Source of the DNA: a bacterium
GTDB taxonomy: Bacteria; Vulcanimicrobiota; Vulcanimicrobiia; Vulcanimicrobiales; Vulcanimicrobiaceae
Direction: 5' to 3'
NCBI GenBank assembly: GCA_021778415.1
Contig: JAJYCL010000017.1
Span: 1-60,286 of the forward strand
DNA length: 60,286 nt
The number at the start of each line of letters is the position of its first letter. Within the stretch, counting starts at the first letter, position 1. Of this stretch, positions 17,227 to 25,789 are shown piece after piece. Below the pieces are notes generated by a model. That model did not search any database. It saw only the letters and a program-made list of their open reading frames with translations, and had not been told where the DNA came from. Both the position numbers and the translations under genes were made by a program.

Positions 17227-18071
17227 GTTCGAGCCGAAAACACCGCGATCGTGCGCGGACCGGCATGGACCGCAACGGAGGGGCCCAATTCAAACAGCGT
17301 CATCGACGCAGGCGGCTCGGGGAGTTTTTCGACCACCCGTTTGAGAATCGCATCGCCGATATGCGCGGCATGCGCGTGACCCACGAGCATATGCGTATTC
17401 GCCGGCTGGTTCACGTTTTTGACGACGATCTCGACGAGCGCGTCATACGCTTTCTCAATGCCGAAGGCTCGCGACACCGGCTCCATGCGACCGTCGCGGA
17501 CGCGCAAGACGGGATTGACGTTGAGCAACGAACCTATTGCCAGAGAAAATCGGTTGAGTCGAGCGCTTCGCCCGATATACGAAAGATCGGGCGGCGTAAA
17601 TGTTGCGTGCTGATCCTCGCGGATCCGATCGAGAAGGGCGAGAATGTCATCGACGCTTTTTCCGTCCCGGGCCGCTTCGGCAGCGAAGCGAACTTGCAAA
17701 AATAGGCCTCCCGAAACAGTACGCGAATCGACAACGAACACATTGTCGGGAAAATGCGACGCCGCGATTTTTGCATGTTCGTATGTGTTGGAAATTTCAG
17801 CTGAAATCGTCGGGCAGATGACGGTATTCCCAGCGCGGACGTGACGCGAAAACACGTCGGAAAAATCGTCGATCGATGCCGGTTCGGTCGTGGGAACATT
17901 TTTCCCGGCGCCATGCAATTGCGTATAAAACGTCACCCGATCCATATCGACCCCATCGCGATATGAGTGGCCGTCAAAAATGACACGCGTCGGAACAAGC
18001 TCGACACCGAGCGCTTTTGATTTCGCTCCGCCCAGGTCGCTGGACGTATCGGTGACGATGACGGTACTCAT
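17223..18071 (-). CDS. DegV/FakB-family fatty-acid-binding protein 1
   Basis: 282 residues with the DegV pattern: VIVTDTSSDL, EPASIDDF, DLSYIGRSARL, NVNPVLRVRDG and the final AVHAGPRTIAVFS. FakB proteins hold a fatty acid while FakA phosphorylates it. The usual SGT of the carboxylate loop is SNT here (SAEISNTYE), and the C-terminal His is kept. Last of three tandem copies downstream of fakA-plsX. Four-base overlap with hemW. Confidence 0.88.
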   Translation of the reverse strand: MSTVIVTDTSSDLGGAKSKALGVELVPTRVIFDGHSYRDGVDMDRVTFYTQLHGAGKNVPTTEPASIDDFSDVFSRHVRAGNTVICPTISAEISNTYEHAKIAASHFPDNVFVVDSRTVSGGLFLQVRFAAEAARDGKSVDDILALLDRIREDQHATFTPPDLSYIGRSARLNRFSLAIGSLLNVNPVLRVRDGRMEPVSRAFGIEKAYDALVEIVVKNVNQPANTHMLVGHAHAAHIGDAILKRVVEKLPEPPASMTLFELGPSVAVHAGPRTIAVFSART

Positions 18072-18916
18072 ACGACGATGGCCGTGACCCCGAGCGTTCC
18101 GGGGCCGAGATTCGCCGACGTCGTTGCGCCGATATTCGCCATGATCGGATCGGGCGATCCCGGTGGTAATTTCCGAACCAAGAGATCATGCAATGTTTGG
18201 GCGGCTGCGGGCGAATTCGCATGTTGAACGGTGCAACGCGGGCGCGCTCCATCGCCCAGATGACGAATGACGACATCCACCATCATCTCCTGACTTTTTT
18301 CAAAATTGCGAGTCTGACCGGCCGGAGCAACTCCGCCATTCTCGTCGAGCCGCAGTATTAAGCTCACATTCAGCATCGAACCCAGCGCGACGACGGCTTT
18401 GGGCAGTCGACCGGTCCGGCCGAGAAACGTGACATCGGACATCACGAAATACGCTTGTCCTTTGAGTTTTGCCCGATCGACTTTGGCGACGATTTCGGCA
18501 GGCGTTGCACCGGCTGCGGCAAGCTCGGCGGCATACATCGTCATCAGCATGAGCAAACCCGATCCCGCTTTCGTGTCGAGAACGAAGATTTTTCCGGGAA
18601 ACTTCTCAGCTGCTTTCGAGGCGTTGTTATAGGTCTCCGAGAGTGCCTTGCTGACGAGGCTGCAAACGACATCATTGCCGGCACCCGTCAGGCGCGTAAA
18701 AAGGGCAACGAAATCGTCAACCGATGCGGGCTCCGATTTCGGCAACTCTTTATCCGCAGCCATGCGCGAAAAAAACGTCGCCGCATCAATCTCGTAGCCG
18801 TCGCGAAGTTTCTGTCCACCCATATGAACATAGAGCGGTATGAGTTCGATACCAAGTCGTCGCGCCTCCGTGGGCGAAATATCGGAACTGGTATCGGTGA
18901 CGACGACGGTGGGCAT
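18068..18916 (-). CDS. DegV/FakB-family fatty-acid-binding protein 2
   Basis: 282 residues: VVVTDTSSDISPTEA, SEPASVDDFV, DVTFLGRTGRLPKA, NVSLILRLDENGG. The fatty-acid loop reads SKALSETYN (SET instead of SGT), and the C-terminal motif is ANLGPGTLG, where the otherwise conserved His is Asn, so ligand handling may differ. ATG 18916 is preceded by AAGGAG ten bases upstream. The longer frame to 18994 lies inside the preceding gene. Confidence 0.87.
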   Translation of the reverse strand: MPTVVVTDTSSDISPTEARRLGIELIPLYVHMGGQKLRDGYEIDAATFFSRMAADKELPKSEPASVDDFVALFTRLTGAGNDVVCSLVSKALSETYNNASKAAEKFPGKIFVLDTKAGSGLLMLMTMYAAELAAAGATPAEIVAKVDRAKLKGQAYFVMSDVTFLGRTGRLPKAVVALGSMLNVSLILRLDENGGVAPAGQTRNFEKSQEMMVDVVIRHLGDGARPRCTVQHANSPAAAQTLHDLLVRKLPPGSPDPIMANIGATTSANLGPGTLGVTAIVV

Positions 18917-18923
18917 AGTGACG

Positions 18924-19775
18924 CTACTCCTTGGTGCTAAAGATCCCGACCGCTCCCTCGCCTGCATGCGACGCAATTGCCGGACCTGCCTCAATTATCT
19001 CGATAGGAATATCATACCCTGCACCCAATCGCGCTTGGAGCTTCTCGCGCACGCTTTGTGCGTTAGCGAGCGCATTGGTATGGATGATGACATATCGGGC
19101 ATCGCTTCCCGCACCCGCGCTCGCAAACGAAAGATCGATCATGGTCTCCTGCGCTCGAGCGAGCGTTCGAACGGACGCCTTGGCCTCGACTTTCCCATCG
19201 TTGAGGCAAAGGACAGGCACAATTTTCATCAAGCCGCCGATCACGGCTTTCGCCTTGCCAATCCGGCCCATACGCTGCAGATGCGACAAATCGGAAAAAC
19301 ACGCGTAAAGCTGTTGAGCTTCGCGCTCATGATCCAAGGCAGCGAGAATTTCATTCATCGCGGCTCCTCGCGATGCTAATCCCTGCGCGCGTAAGACCTG
19401 CAACAATAAACCGCCGGACGCAGATTTTGAATCGTAGACGTGCACTCGGCCCGGTGGGAACTGCTGCGCGGCGGCCGTCGCAGCACTGCTCGTTCCGGAC
19501 AGACCGGCCGAGACACAGATGCACAGCACATCATCTCCACGCTCGACGATTGGCGCGAAGGCTTCCTCAAACATTGCCGAGGTCGGCTGCGAAGTCCCCG
19601 GCAGCGCCGATTCGTGAACCAGCTTATAGTAAAAATCCCGTCGGGAAAGCTCGACAACATCACGATACGACGCGTCGCCAAACAACACGAACAAGGGAAC
19701 GATGGAAATACCGAGTTCTTTGGCGCGCTCCGGGGAGAGATCGCTGGTGCTATCGGTAACGATGGAGATTCCCAA
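18924..19775 (-). CDS. DegV/FakB-family fatty-acid-binding protein 3
   Basis: 283 residues and the most canonical of the three: SIVTDSTSDLSPE, SQPTSAMFEEAF, the fatty-acid loop SAGLSGTSS (S93-G94-T95), DLSHLQRMGRIGKA, and the final SHAGEGAVGIFSTKE with the conserved His. Starts directly at the end of plsX. Expected to present acyl chains to FakA, giving acyl-phosphate for PlsX/PlsY. Confidence 0.9.
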   Translation of the reverse strand: MGISIVTDSTSDLSPERAKELGISIVPLFVLFGDASYRDVVELSRRDFYYKLVHESALPGTSQPTSAMFEEAFAPIVERGDDVLCICVSAGLSGTSSAATAAAQQFPPGRVHVYDSKSASGGLLLQVLRAQGLASRGAAMNEILAALDHEREAQQLYACFSDLSHLQRMGRIGKAKAVIGGLMKIVPVLCLNDGKVEAKASVRTLARAQETMIDLSFASAGAGSDARYVIIHTNALANAQSVREKLQARLGAGYDIPIEIIEAGPAIASHAGEGAVGIFSTKE

Positions 19776-20786
19776 TTAGGCCTCTTTTGCGAGTGTCGGT
19801 GCGACAAGTGCGGCGATGGTGCCGACAACATCGCGCCGCGCTTCTTCCGCGGCAATTCGAATGGCATGATGCATGCCGTTGCGACTGACTCGACCGTGGG
19901 TCACGATGCAATTTCCGCGCAGGCCGAGTAACGGCCCTCCGGCGTGCGTTTCATAATTGAAACGCGTACGAAAACGACGCAAGGTTGGGCGAAGTAACGC
20001 CGCCCCGAGCATCGCGAATAGTCCACTCGATGTGATTTCATCGCGAATGGCATCCGGGAGTTTCGACAGTATCCCTTCGCTCGTCTTGAGCGCGACATTC
20101 CCGACAAAACCATCGGTGACAATGACGTCGGCAAGATTCGCAAAGAGATCCTTGCCTTCAACATTTCCGATAAAATTCACGGGAGCCGCATCGAGCAGAG
20201 CGGCGGCTTCGAGAACTTGCGTATTCCCCTTGCTCCGCTCTTCACCAACCGAGAGAACGGCAACCCGCGGATTATCGATTCCGAGAACGGCTTTTGCGTA
20301 GGCACTTCCCATGATGCCGAACTGCATCAGCCACTCCGGCTTACAATCCATATTCGCACCGGAATCAAGCACCACCGTCGGCCCTTTGAGTGCGGGCCAC
20401 ACGGTCGCAATTGCGGGCCTGGCAATGCCCTCGATCGTACGCAATTTAATGAGAGCGATGGCTAAAAACGCGCCGCTGTTTCCTGCCGAAACAACCGCAT
20501 CGGCTTCGCGTTTTTTTACTAAGTTTACAGCCACGCCAAGCGAAGTACGATCGGCGCCTTTGAGCGCCTGCGCAGCGTTGACATCCATGGACACTTCATC
20601 GTCGGCATGCACGATCTCGATATGTTCGCTCCCGGGGCCTTTGACATGCGGTCGAACTCGCGCTTCGTCGCCGACTAAAATAATGTGCCCATAGCCAGCT
20701 CTCGCCGCCATGAGCGCCCCGGCGACAATTTCGCTCGGCCCGTGGTCGCCGCCCATTGCGTCAACGGCAATTCGTGGTTCAGTCAT
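19776..20786 (-). CDS. plsX: Phosphate acyltransferase
   Basis: 336 residues. IAVDAMGGDHGPSEIV at the N-terminus is diagnostic, followed by GNSGAFLA, LDSGANMDCKPEWL, ADVIVTDGFVGNVALKTSEG and GAPLLGLRG-type end (GGPLLGLRG). It converts acyl-ACP and phosphate to acyl-phosphate, the first step of phospholipid acylation. ATG 20786 overlaps the fakA stop by 8 bases. Confidence 0.95.
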   Translation of the reverse strand: MTEPRIAVDAMGGDHGPSEIVAGALMAARAGYGHIILVGDEARVRPHVKGPGSEHIEIVHADDEVSMDVNAAQALKGADRTSLGVAVNLVKKREADAVVSAGNSGAFLAIALIKLRTIEGIARPAIATVWPALKGPTVVLDSGANMDCKPEWLMQFGIMGSAYAKAVLGIDNPRVAVLSVGEERSKGNTQVLEAAALLDAAPVNFIGNVEGKDLFANLADVIVTDGFVGNVALKTSEGILSKLPDAIRDEITSSGLFAMLGAALLRPTLRRFRTRFNYETHAGGPLLGLRGNCIVTHGRVSRNGMHHAIRIAAEEARRDVVGTIAALVAPTLAKEA

Positions 20787-22368
20787 CGAGTGAGATCCAA
20801 TACTCCGCATTTTTCATGCCACCGTAGTAATACTCAACATCCGCATTCGCAAATGCCGAGGCTAGGTCCGCGACAAGATGCTGCGCATCCTTCTCCTTCT
20901 GTACGCCGCCGTAATACAGGGTAACGAGTCCCCCCGATGCGGCACCCATCGTTTGCAGGCACTCGCGCGCCAGATCGGAGAGGGTTGCCGCGGTGCTCAA
21001 CGTGCCGCCAATGAGCGCTGCCGGAGTCCCGCGTGCAACGCTCACGCCGGCAACGGAGGCATCCTTGCCGGCAAAAAAGAGTTGCGCACTGGCGACACGC
21101 CCGGCCACCTGCATCAGAGTTGCAACGTCGGGAAGCTCGTCGCCGGTATTACGACACGCAAAGAGTGCGGCAATTCCCGCGATAACATCGCGAGTCGGCA
21201 CCAGATGAACGGTCTTTTCCGTCAGCCGTACCGCTTCTTTGGCCGCGAGTGCCACGTTGGGATCGTTCACGAGAAGAACCACCGTTTCCGATAGCGTTTT
21301 ATTGATCGCTAAGACCAAGTCTCGTACCGATGGATTCCGTGTTCCATCGACGGTCACTTCCGCCCCTAACTCACGAACAATCCGCTCGAATCCCGCGCCG
21401 GGAACGACAACAACTAACGAATAGGCGGGAACGGGAGCATCGACGACAAGCACATGATGTTGTTGCTCCATGTTATCAACTTTGACGCGAGCAAGTGTCC
21501 CGAACCGTCCGGCGAGTTCTTTGACACGTTCGGGATCGTCGGTGTGGATATGAACTTTTAGCGTCGGCGGCTCACCGATAACCAACAGACTTTCGCCGCG
21601 CGATGCTAAGTGATCGCGCAGCTCGTGCATCGTGCACGTCGCACCTTCGACGACGAATTCCGTACAAAACTTATTGTCGCCAACAACTTGCGCATGCGTA
21701 AAAACGTGATTGCGAACCGGTCGCCGCGGGAACGACGTCGCGCGCGCCTGAGCCTCGGGCAAAAAGCGTAAAATGCCCTCGATAAAATAGACAAAACCGG
21801 CGCCGCCCGAATCGACCACGCCGGCCTCTTTGAGAACCGGCAGCTGATCCGGTGTGCGATCCAGCGCCTCATTGGCAGCGCGTACGACGGCACTTCCAAA
21901 GCGGTACAAATCGGCTTCATGGAGCGCCACTTTATAGGCCGCTTCGGCGGCCGCCTCAGCGACCGAAATAATCGTCCCTTCAACCGGGCGCAAGAGGGCA
22001 GCCTTGGCAGCGGCAACGCCCTCGCGGAGGGCCGTCGCAATGAGGAACGCGTCGGCCGTCTCCCGATGACGAACATGGTGGGCAAAACCGCGAAGCATCT
22101 GCGAAATGATCACGCCCGAGTTGCCGCGAGCCCCCATGAGACTGCCTTCCGCCGCCGCCGCCGCAACGAGCGAGAGCGGTCGCTGGTGCGTACTCGTCGC
22201 ACTGAGCATCGCCGAGCGCATGGTCAGGAACATGTTTGTTCCCGTGTCGCCATCCGGCACCGGAAAGACATTGAGGTCGTTAAGCACGCCGCGATACTTC
22301 TTCAAGAAGTAGGTTCCAGCGGCGACGAAGCGCGCGAACCCGCGCCCGTCCAAGGAGGTAAGGGTCAT
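20779..22368 (-). CDS. fakA: Fatty acid kinase, ATP-binding subunit (DhaL/YloV family)
   Basis: 529 residues. The N-terminal DhaL-type domain has VFPVPDGDTGTNM with the metal-binding Asp residues (D39, D41), GARGNSGVIISQMLRGF and the VDSGGAGF segment. The middle FakA domain has KFCTEFVVEG and LKVHIHTDDP, and a DegV-like C-terminal domain follows. Start at ATG 22368, with AAGG nine bases upstream; the frame continues to 22503 without family similarity. Its neighbours plsX and three fakB-like genes make the fatty-acid activation assignment firm. Confidence 0.92.
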   Translation of the reverse strand: MTLTSLDGRGFARFVAAGTYFLKKYRGVLNDLNVFPVPDGDTGTNMFLTMRSAMLSATSTHQRPLSLVAAAAAEGSLMGARGNSGVIISQMLRGFAHHVRHRETADAFLIATALREGVAAAKAALLRPVEGTIISVAEAAAEAAYKVALHEADLYRFGSAVVRAANEALDRTPDQLPVLKEAGVVDSGGAGFVYFIEGILRFLPEAQARATSFPRRPVRNHVFTHAQVVGDNKFCTEFVVEGATCTMHELRDHLASRGESLLVIGEPPTLKVHIHTDDPERVKELAGRFGTLARVKVDNMEQQHHVLVVDAPVPAYSLVVVVPGAGFERIVRELGAEVTVDGTRNPSVRDLVLAINKTLSETVVLLVNDPNVALAAKEAVRLTEKTVHLVPTRDVIAGIAALFACRNTGDELPDVATLMQVAGRVASAQLFFAGKDASVAGVSVARGTPAALIGGTLSTAATLSDLARECLQTMGAASGGLVTLYYGGVQKEKDAQHLVADLASAFANADVEYYYGGMKNAEYWISLDD

Positions 22369-22441
22369 CGGAGTCGGCCTTGCGGCCTGCGCCTGCGGAA
22401 TCCCTTCGCCCTCAAAGCGGGCCCGACAACTCATAAGTCGC

Positions 22442-22470
22442 TTGAAATTGCCGAGGCGGCATGCTAAACT
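22442..22470 (+). promoter_or_regulatory. Sigma-70-type promoter of rpmB
   Basis: TTGAAA (22442-22447) and TAAACT (22465-22470) are 17 bases apart. Transcription would start near 22477, 52 bases before the rpmB ATG; the leader contains a short CCGGGC-GAG-CCCGG hairpin. Confidence 0.68.
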
Positions 22471-22528
22471 GCGCAGGTTGTCCGGGCGAGCCCGGTAGCT
22501 CATTGTATTTCTTTAGGATGGAACGAAC

Positions 22529-22720
22529 ATGGCGAAGCGCTGCGACGTTTGCGGCAAGGGCCCAATGGCGGGGAATAACGTCAGCCACGCGATGAATAAG
22601 ACGCGTCGGCGCTGGCTTCCTAATCTCCAATCGGTCCGCATCGATGACCGCGGCACCCATAAGACTGCCAAAGTCTGCACGGGCTGCCTACGCTCAAAGA
22701 AAGTCACGCGCGTCGTTTAG
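22529..22720 (+). CDS. rpmB: 50S ribosomal protein L28
   Basis: 63 residues of the zinc-binding (C+) type: RCDVCGKG near the N-terminus and [11 protein letters not shown] near the C-terminus give the four Cys ligands, with [13 protein letters not shown] and PNLQSVRI between. AGGATGG lies upstream of ATG. It is a single-gene transcript with its own promoter and terminator, oriented against both flanking operons, as rpmB is in Bacillus. Confidence 0.96.
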   Translation: MAKRCDVCGKGPMAGNNVSHAMNKTRRRWLPNLQSVRIDDRGTHKTAKVCTGCLRSKKVTRVV

Positions 22721-22741
22721 CCGCGCGGCACACCCATTGTT

Positions 22742-22777
22742 ACGAGGCGGCGCCATTGGCGTCGCCTCGTTTTTCTT
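22742..22777 (+). terminator. Rho-independent terminator of rpmB
   Basis: An 8-bp stem, ACGAGGCG (22742-22749) with CGCCTCGT (22763-22770), is followed by TTTTTCTT. It ends two bases inside the stop codon of the convergent gene. Confidence 0.9.
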
Positions 22778-23198
22778 ACAGGTCTTTTAAACGCTCCAGG
22801 GCAGCGGCAGCTTGCCCGATCTCGTGCGGCTCGAGGGTGACGAGATACTCGAGCCGTAGATGCGCATCATCCACTTCCTTAAGAATCACCCCCAGAAGCA
22901 CCGGGCCGCGACGCGACGGGGCGAAGGACAGCTCCAGAATCCCACCGGCAAAGGTCAACGCGCGGGCGGGCCCATTCCCGGAGACGATTTCGGCGAGATA
23001 CTCGGCGAGTTCGCTCAGTTCGAAATCGTGTATTTGCACGGCGAACTCGGCAGTCACACTCCCGGCACGCACATCCAGGCGCACATCGAGGAGATCGAAG
23101 CCTTCGGGCTCGGCAATCTCGGGATGCGCATAGCCGAGAATCGACAGACGCAAGCGCGCCCGCTCCCGATGTCCAAAAACGAGATCGAAGGCGATCAC
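22776..23198 (-). CDS. Uncharacterised small protein, weakly WapI-immunity-like
   Basis: 140 residues, acidic, without signal peptide or membrane segment. The pattern LSILGYAHPE, a conserved-looking DVRLDVRAGS strand, LSELAEYLAEI and a final EPHEIGQAAAALERL helix resembles the small WapI/DUF-type immunity fold, but the match is by eye and weak. Its start overlaps pdxK by 4 bases, so it belongs to the thiL-pdxK transcript. No toxin gene is nearby, which speaks against an immunity role. Function unknown. Confidence 0.6.
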   Translation of the reverse strand: MIAFDLVFGHRERARLRLSILGYAHPEIAEPEGFDLLDVRLDVRAGSVTAEFAVQIHDFELSELAEYLAEIVSGNGPARALTFAGGILELSFAPSRRGPVLLGVILKEVDDAHLRLEYLVTLEPHEIGQAAAALERLKDL

Positions 23199-24154
23199 GT
23201 ATAGATAATTTTGTGCTTCGGCGGAGAAAATTTTAATCGCGGAATATCGTCGGCCGTCGATCGCAAGGTTTCATTCTCAACGCTCGATTTTTCGGCAAAT
23301 CGCATCGCCTTATCGTCTTCGACGTGGTATCCCAGCGGATTCCATTTTGCCAGCGCGGCGACGGGATCGACACAGGCGCCACCATAATTGGAACTGTTTG
23401 CAACGGCGCGCGCGGTGAGCGCGGATCCCAATAAGGTTGCGGCAAACGGCGATGCGCCGAGAGCAATAAACGTTCCGACGGCCGCAGCAAACGTATCGCC
23501 GGCGCCGTGCGCCGGATAGCGCGGATAGTAGGGCGCAGAGATGCGATGATACGAGTAGCCGTTGGTCACCAACGTGCGGACACGATGTTTCTCTGCGTCC
23601 TTTTCAAACGATTTGATGATCACCGAATGCGGGCCTAAATCAAACATGGCATTGAGATACGCCCAGGGTGTTTTCACGCGATCTGCTCCGCCGATAAATA
23701 CTTCGGCTTCGAAACGATTCGGCGTGATAATTTGCGCGATCGGCAAAAGCTTATTACGAATAGCCGTCGCCGTCTCTTCGCTCACATAGAGCCCTTTATT
23801 GTAATCCCCGATCACCGGATCGAGGAGAACGACCCCATTGAATGGACGGAGGGCATCGGCTACGGCATCGACATGCCCCGGCCGCGGAAGAAAACCGATG
23901 ATAATGAGGCCCGGACGCTGTTGGACTAAAAACTGCACCTCTTTGCGCAGTTCAATGGGATCGGTCACCCAACTCGTTCTCCCGTGAAAGCCGGGATGCG
24001 CCGTGCCGAATGCCGTCGTTGCATGAATGACGCGAACCCCTAAGGCATTGGCAATCGACCATAAGGCTTGATTACCGAGAAATCCCATACCAACGCTATT
24101 TTGAATCGAACCGATGAGCGGATACCGTACGGATTCATCGTCAAGAAGATTCAT
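23195..24154 (-). CDS. Pyridoxal/pyridoxamine kinase-like protein, ribokinase fold
   Basis: 319 residues. PLIGSIQNSVGMGFLGNQA at the start and LLDPVIGDYNKGLYVSEE match the pyridoxal kinase family (PdxY/PdxK), and the ATP/anion-hole motif is PAHGAGDTFAAAVG with the catalytic Asp. A longer C-terminal tail than usual (VDPVAALAKWNPLGYHVEDD onwards) is present. Start at ATG 24154, overlapping the thiL stop by 14 bases; upstream sequence to 24406 is antisense-like shadow. Substrate could also be another hydroxymethylated heterocycle. Confidence 0.82.
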   Translation of the reverse strand: MNLLDDESVRYPLIGSIQNSVGMGFLGNQALWSIANALGVRVIHATTAFGTAHPGFHGRTSWVTDPIELRKEVQFLVQQRPGLIIIGFLPRPGHVDAVADALRPFNGVVLLDPVIGDYNKGLYVSEETATAIRNKLLPIAQIITPNRFEAEVFIGGADRVKTPWAYLNAMFDLGPHSVIIKSFEKDAEKHRVRTLVTNGYSYHRISAPYYPRYPAHGAGDTFAAAVGTFIALGASPFAATLLGSALTARAVANSSNYGGACVDPVAALAKWNPLGYHVEDDKAMRFAEKSSVENETLRSTADDIPRLKFSPPKHKIIYT

Positions 24155-25139
24155 GGAGCTGATCCCATCCCGTCGAAGTAAGGGTGACGTCGCCCTCGTC
24201 CGTTCGACGTACCACGCCCAGTTCCGCGCAAACCGTCCCGATGCGCAGAAGCGACCGACCGGAATGCGCCGCAAAGCGAGCGGCAAGATATGTAAATGAA
24301 CGCGGGTCGATTGCAACGAGCAGTTCAAAATCCTCACCACCGGCAAGCGCAAAATGTTCCGCATCTTCGTTGAGCGCGCGTGCCATCGCAGTTGCCGCCG
24401 GCGCAACGGGAACGGCTTCCAGCACTGCGCCGACGCAGCTTGCCGTACACAGTCGTAGCAGATCCGTCGAAAGCCCGTCGGAGATATCCATCATGGCGTG
24501 AATGCGCTCGCTCGCCGATAAGAATCGTGCATCTGCGAGTCGCGGTTGCGGACGTCGATAGGCGGATAGCGCGGCATCGCGCAAGGCGCCTGTGAGAGCA
24601 TCGGGATGTGTATCGAGCAACCATCCCGCGCGCGCCGCACCTAACGGTCCGGTCACGGCAAGCACATCGCCAACGCGTGCGCCATCGCGACGCTTGACGC
24701 GAGTTGAGCGCACTTCCCCGACAACAGTGATCGCCAGCATCAATCGATCAGCCCGTACGAGATCTCCCCCAACAATGGAGAGTTTCGCTGCAGTTGCGAC
24801 TTCTTGCATGCCGCGATACCACGCGCATGCCTCGGCCTCGGTGACATCGTGGGGAACGGCGAGAGACACCGTTGCCAGAACGCCACATGCGCCCATTGCC
24901 GCGAGATCGCTGATACTTGCGGCCATGGCTCGCGCTCCGATATCTTCGGCGGGCATCAATCCGCGTCGAAAATGTACGCCATCGACAAATGCATCCGAAG
25001 AAATGACACTGCGATGCGAGCGGGACGGCTGCCAGATCGCCGCATCGTCGCCTATGCCAAGGAATACGCGGCCTCGCGGTTCCCGCACGACGGAGCGCAG
25101 GGCCGCAATGAACTGATCTTCGCGAATCGCGACCGTCAC
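24141..25139 (-). CDS. thiL: Thiamine-monophosphate kinase
   Basis: 332 residues, AIR-synthase-like ATP fold. GIGDDAAIW, the ISSDAFVDGVHFRR segment with Asp residues for Mg, GGDLVRAD, AVTGPLGAARAG, MMDISDGLSTDLLRL and LAGGEDFELLVAI are all present. It makes thiamine diphosphate. The start is GTG 25139, which forms GTGA with the rpe stop; the frame reads on to 25403 inside rpe without family similarity. Confidence 0.93.
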   Translation of the reverse strand: MTVAIREDQFIAALRSVVREPRGRVFLGIGDDAAIWQPSRSHRSVISSDAFVDGVHFRRGLMPAEDIGARAMAASISDLAAMGACGVLATVSLAVPHDVTEAEACAWYRGMQEVATAAKLSIVGGDLVRADRLMLAITVVGEVRSTRVKRRDGARVGDVLAVTGPLGAARAGWLLDTHPDALTGALRDAALSAYRRPQPRLADARFLSASERIHAMMDISDGLSTDLLRLCTASCVGAVLEAVPVAPAATAMARALNEDAEHFALAGGEDFELLVAIDPRSFTYLAARFAAHSGRSLLRIGTVCAELGVVRRTDEGDVTLTSTGWDQLHESS

Positions 25140-25789
25140 GAAAGCAGGGAGCGCATATCGCGCACCGTTGCCGCCGGATCCGGCGTACCGAAGATGGCCG
25201 ATCCCATGACGACGGCATCGACGCCCGTGGCCACAATGTCGCGAAGATTGTTGGCATTCACGCCACCGTCGACTTCCAACAGGCACGCGGGATTGCGTGC
25301 GTCGATGAGAGCGCGCGCCTCGCGCAGCTTCACCATCGATCGCGGAAGAAACGATTGCCCACCAAAACCCGGATTGACGGACATGATGAGCACGAGATCG
25401 CAATCGTCGATAATATCGACAAGCATCGCAACCGGCGTTTGAGGCGTGATCGAAATGCCGGCGCGAACCTTGCGCGATCGAATATGCGCGAGCAGGCGTT
25501 GCGCGTGCGGCGTTGCCTCCAAATGGAACGTCACCGTGTCTGCACCGGCCTCGATGAATTCATCCACGTAGCGCTCGGGTTCGACGATCATGAGATGGCA
25601 GTCAAAGGGCAATGTACTCACGCGTCGCAGATCGCCGACAATCTTCGGTCCCCAGGTGAGGTTCGGAACGAAACGTCCATCCATCACGTCGATATGCAGC
25701 CAATCGGCGCCGCCATCGGCCACACTCTTCATCTGCTCGGCAACACGGGCAAAATCTGCCGAGAGTAACGACGGAGCAATGAGCGTCAT
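25136..25789 (-). CDS. rpe: Ribulose-phosphate 3-epimerase
   Basis: 217-residue TIM barrel. LIAPSLLSADFARV, WLHIDVMDGRFVPNLT (metal His and Asp), DCHLMIVEP, VLIMSVNPGFGGQSF and LEVDGGVNANN are complete. It interconverts ribulose-5-P and xylulose-5-P. Four-base overlap with the PASTA gene. Confidence 0.96.
   Translation of the reverse strand: MTLIAPSLLSADFARVAEQMKSVADGGADWLHIDVMDGRFVPNLTWGPKIVGDLRRVSTLPFDCHLMIVEPERYVDEFIEAGADTVTFHLEATPHAQRLLAHIRSRKVRAGISITPQTPVAMLVDIIDDCDLVLIMSVNPGFGGQSFLPRSMVKLREARALIDARNPACLLEVDGGVNANNLRDIVATGVDAVVMGSAIFGTPDPAATVRDMRSLLS

Noticed and set aside
17004-17705. 233-residue plus-strand ORF over hemW/degV
   Set aside because: Very Arg-rich shadow frame opposite two well-supported genes.
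22502-22507. Minus-strand -10 (TACAAT) for fakA
   Set aside because: Good -10 but no acceptable -35 at 16-18 bases; it would overlap the rpmB leader, so left unlisted.
24157-24406. N-terminal extension of pdxK (to 24406)
   Set aside because: It lies inside thiL, is Arg/Leu-rich shadow sequence and precedes the family start MNLLDDE.
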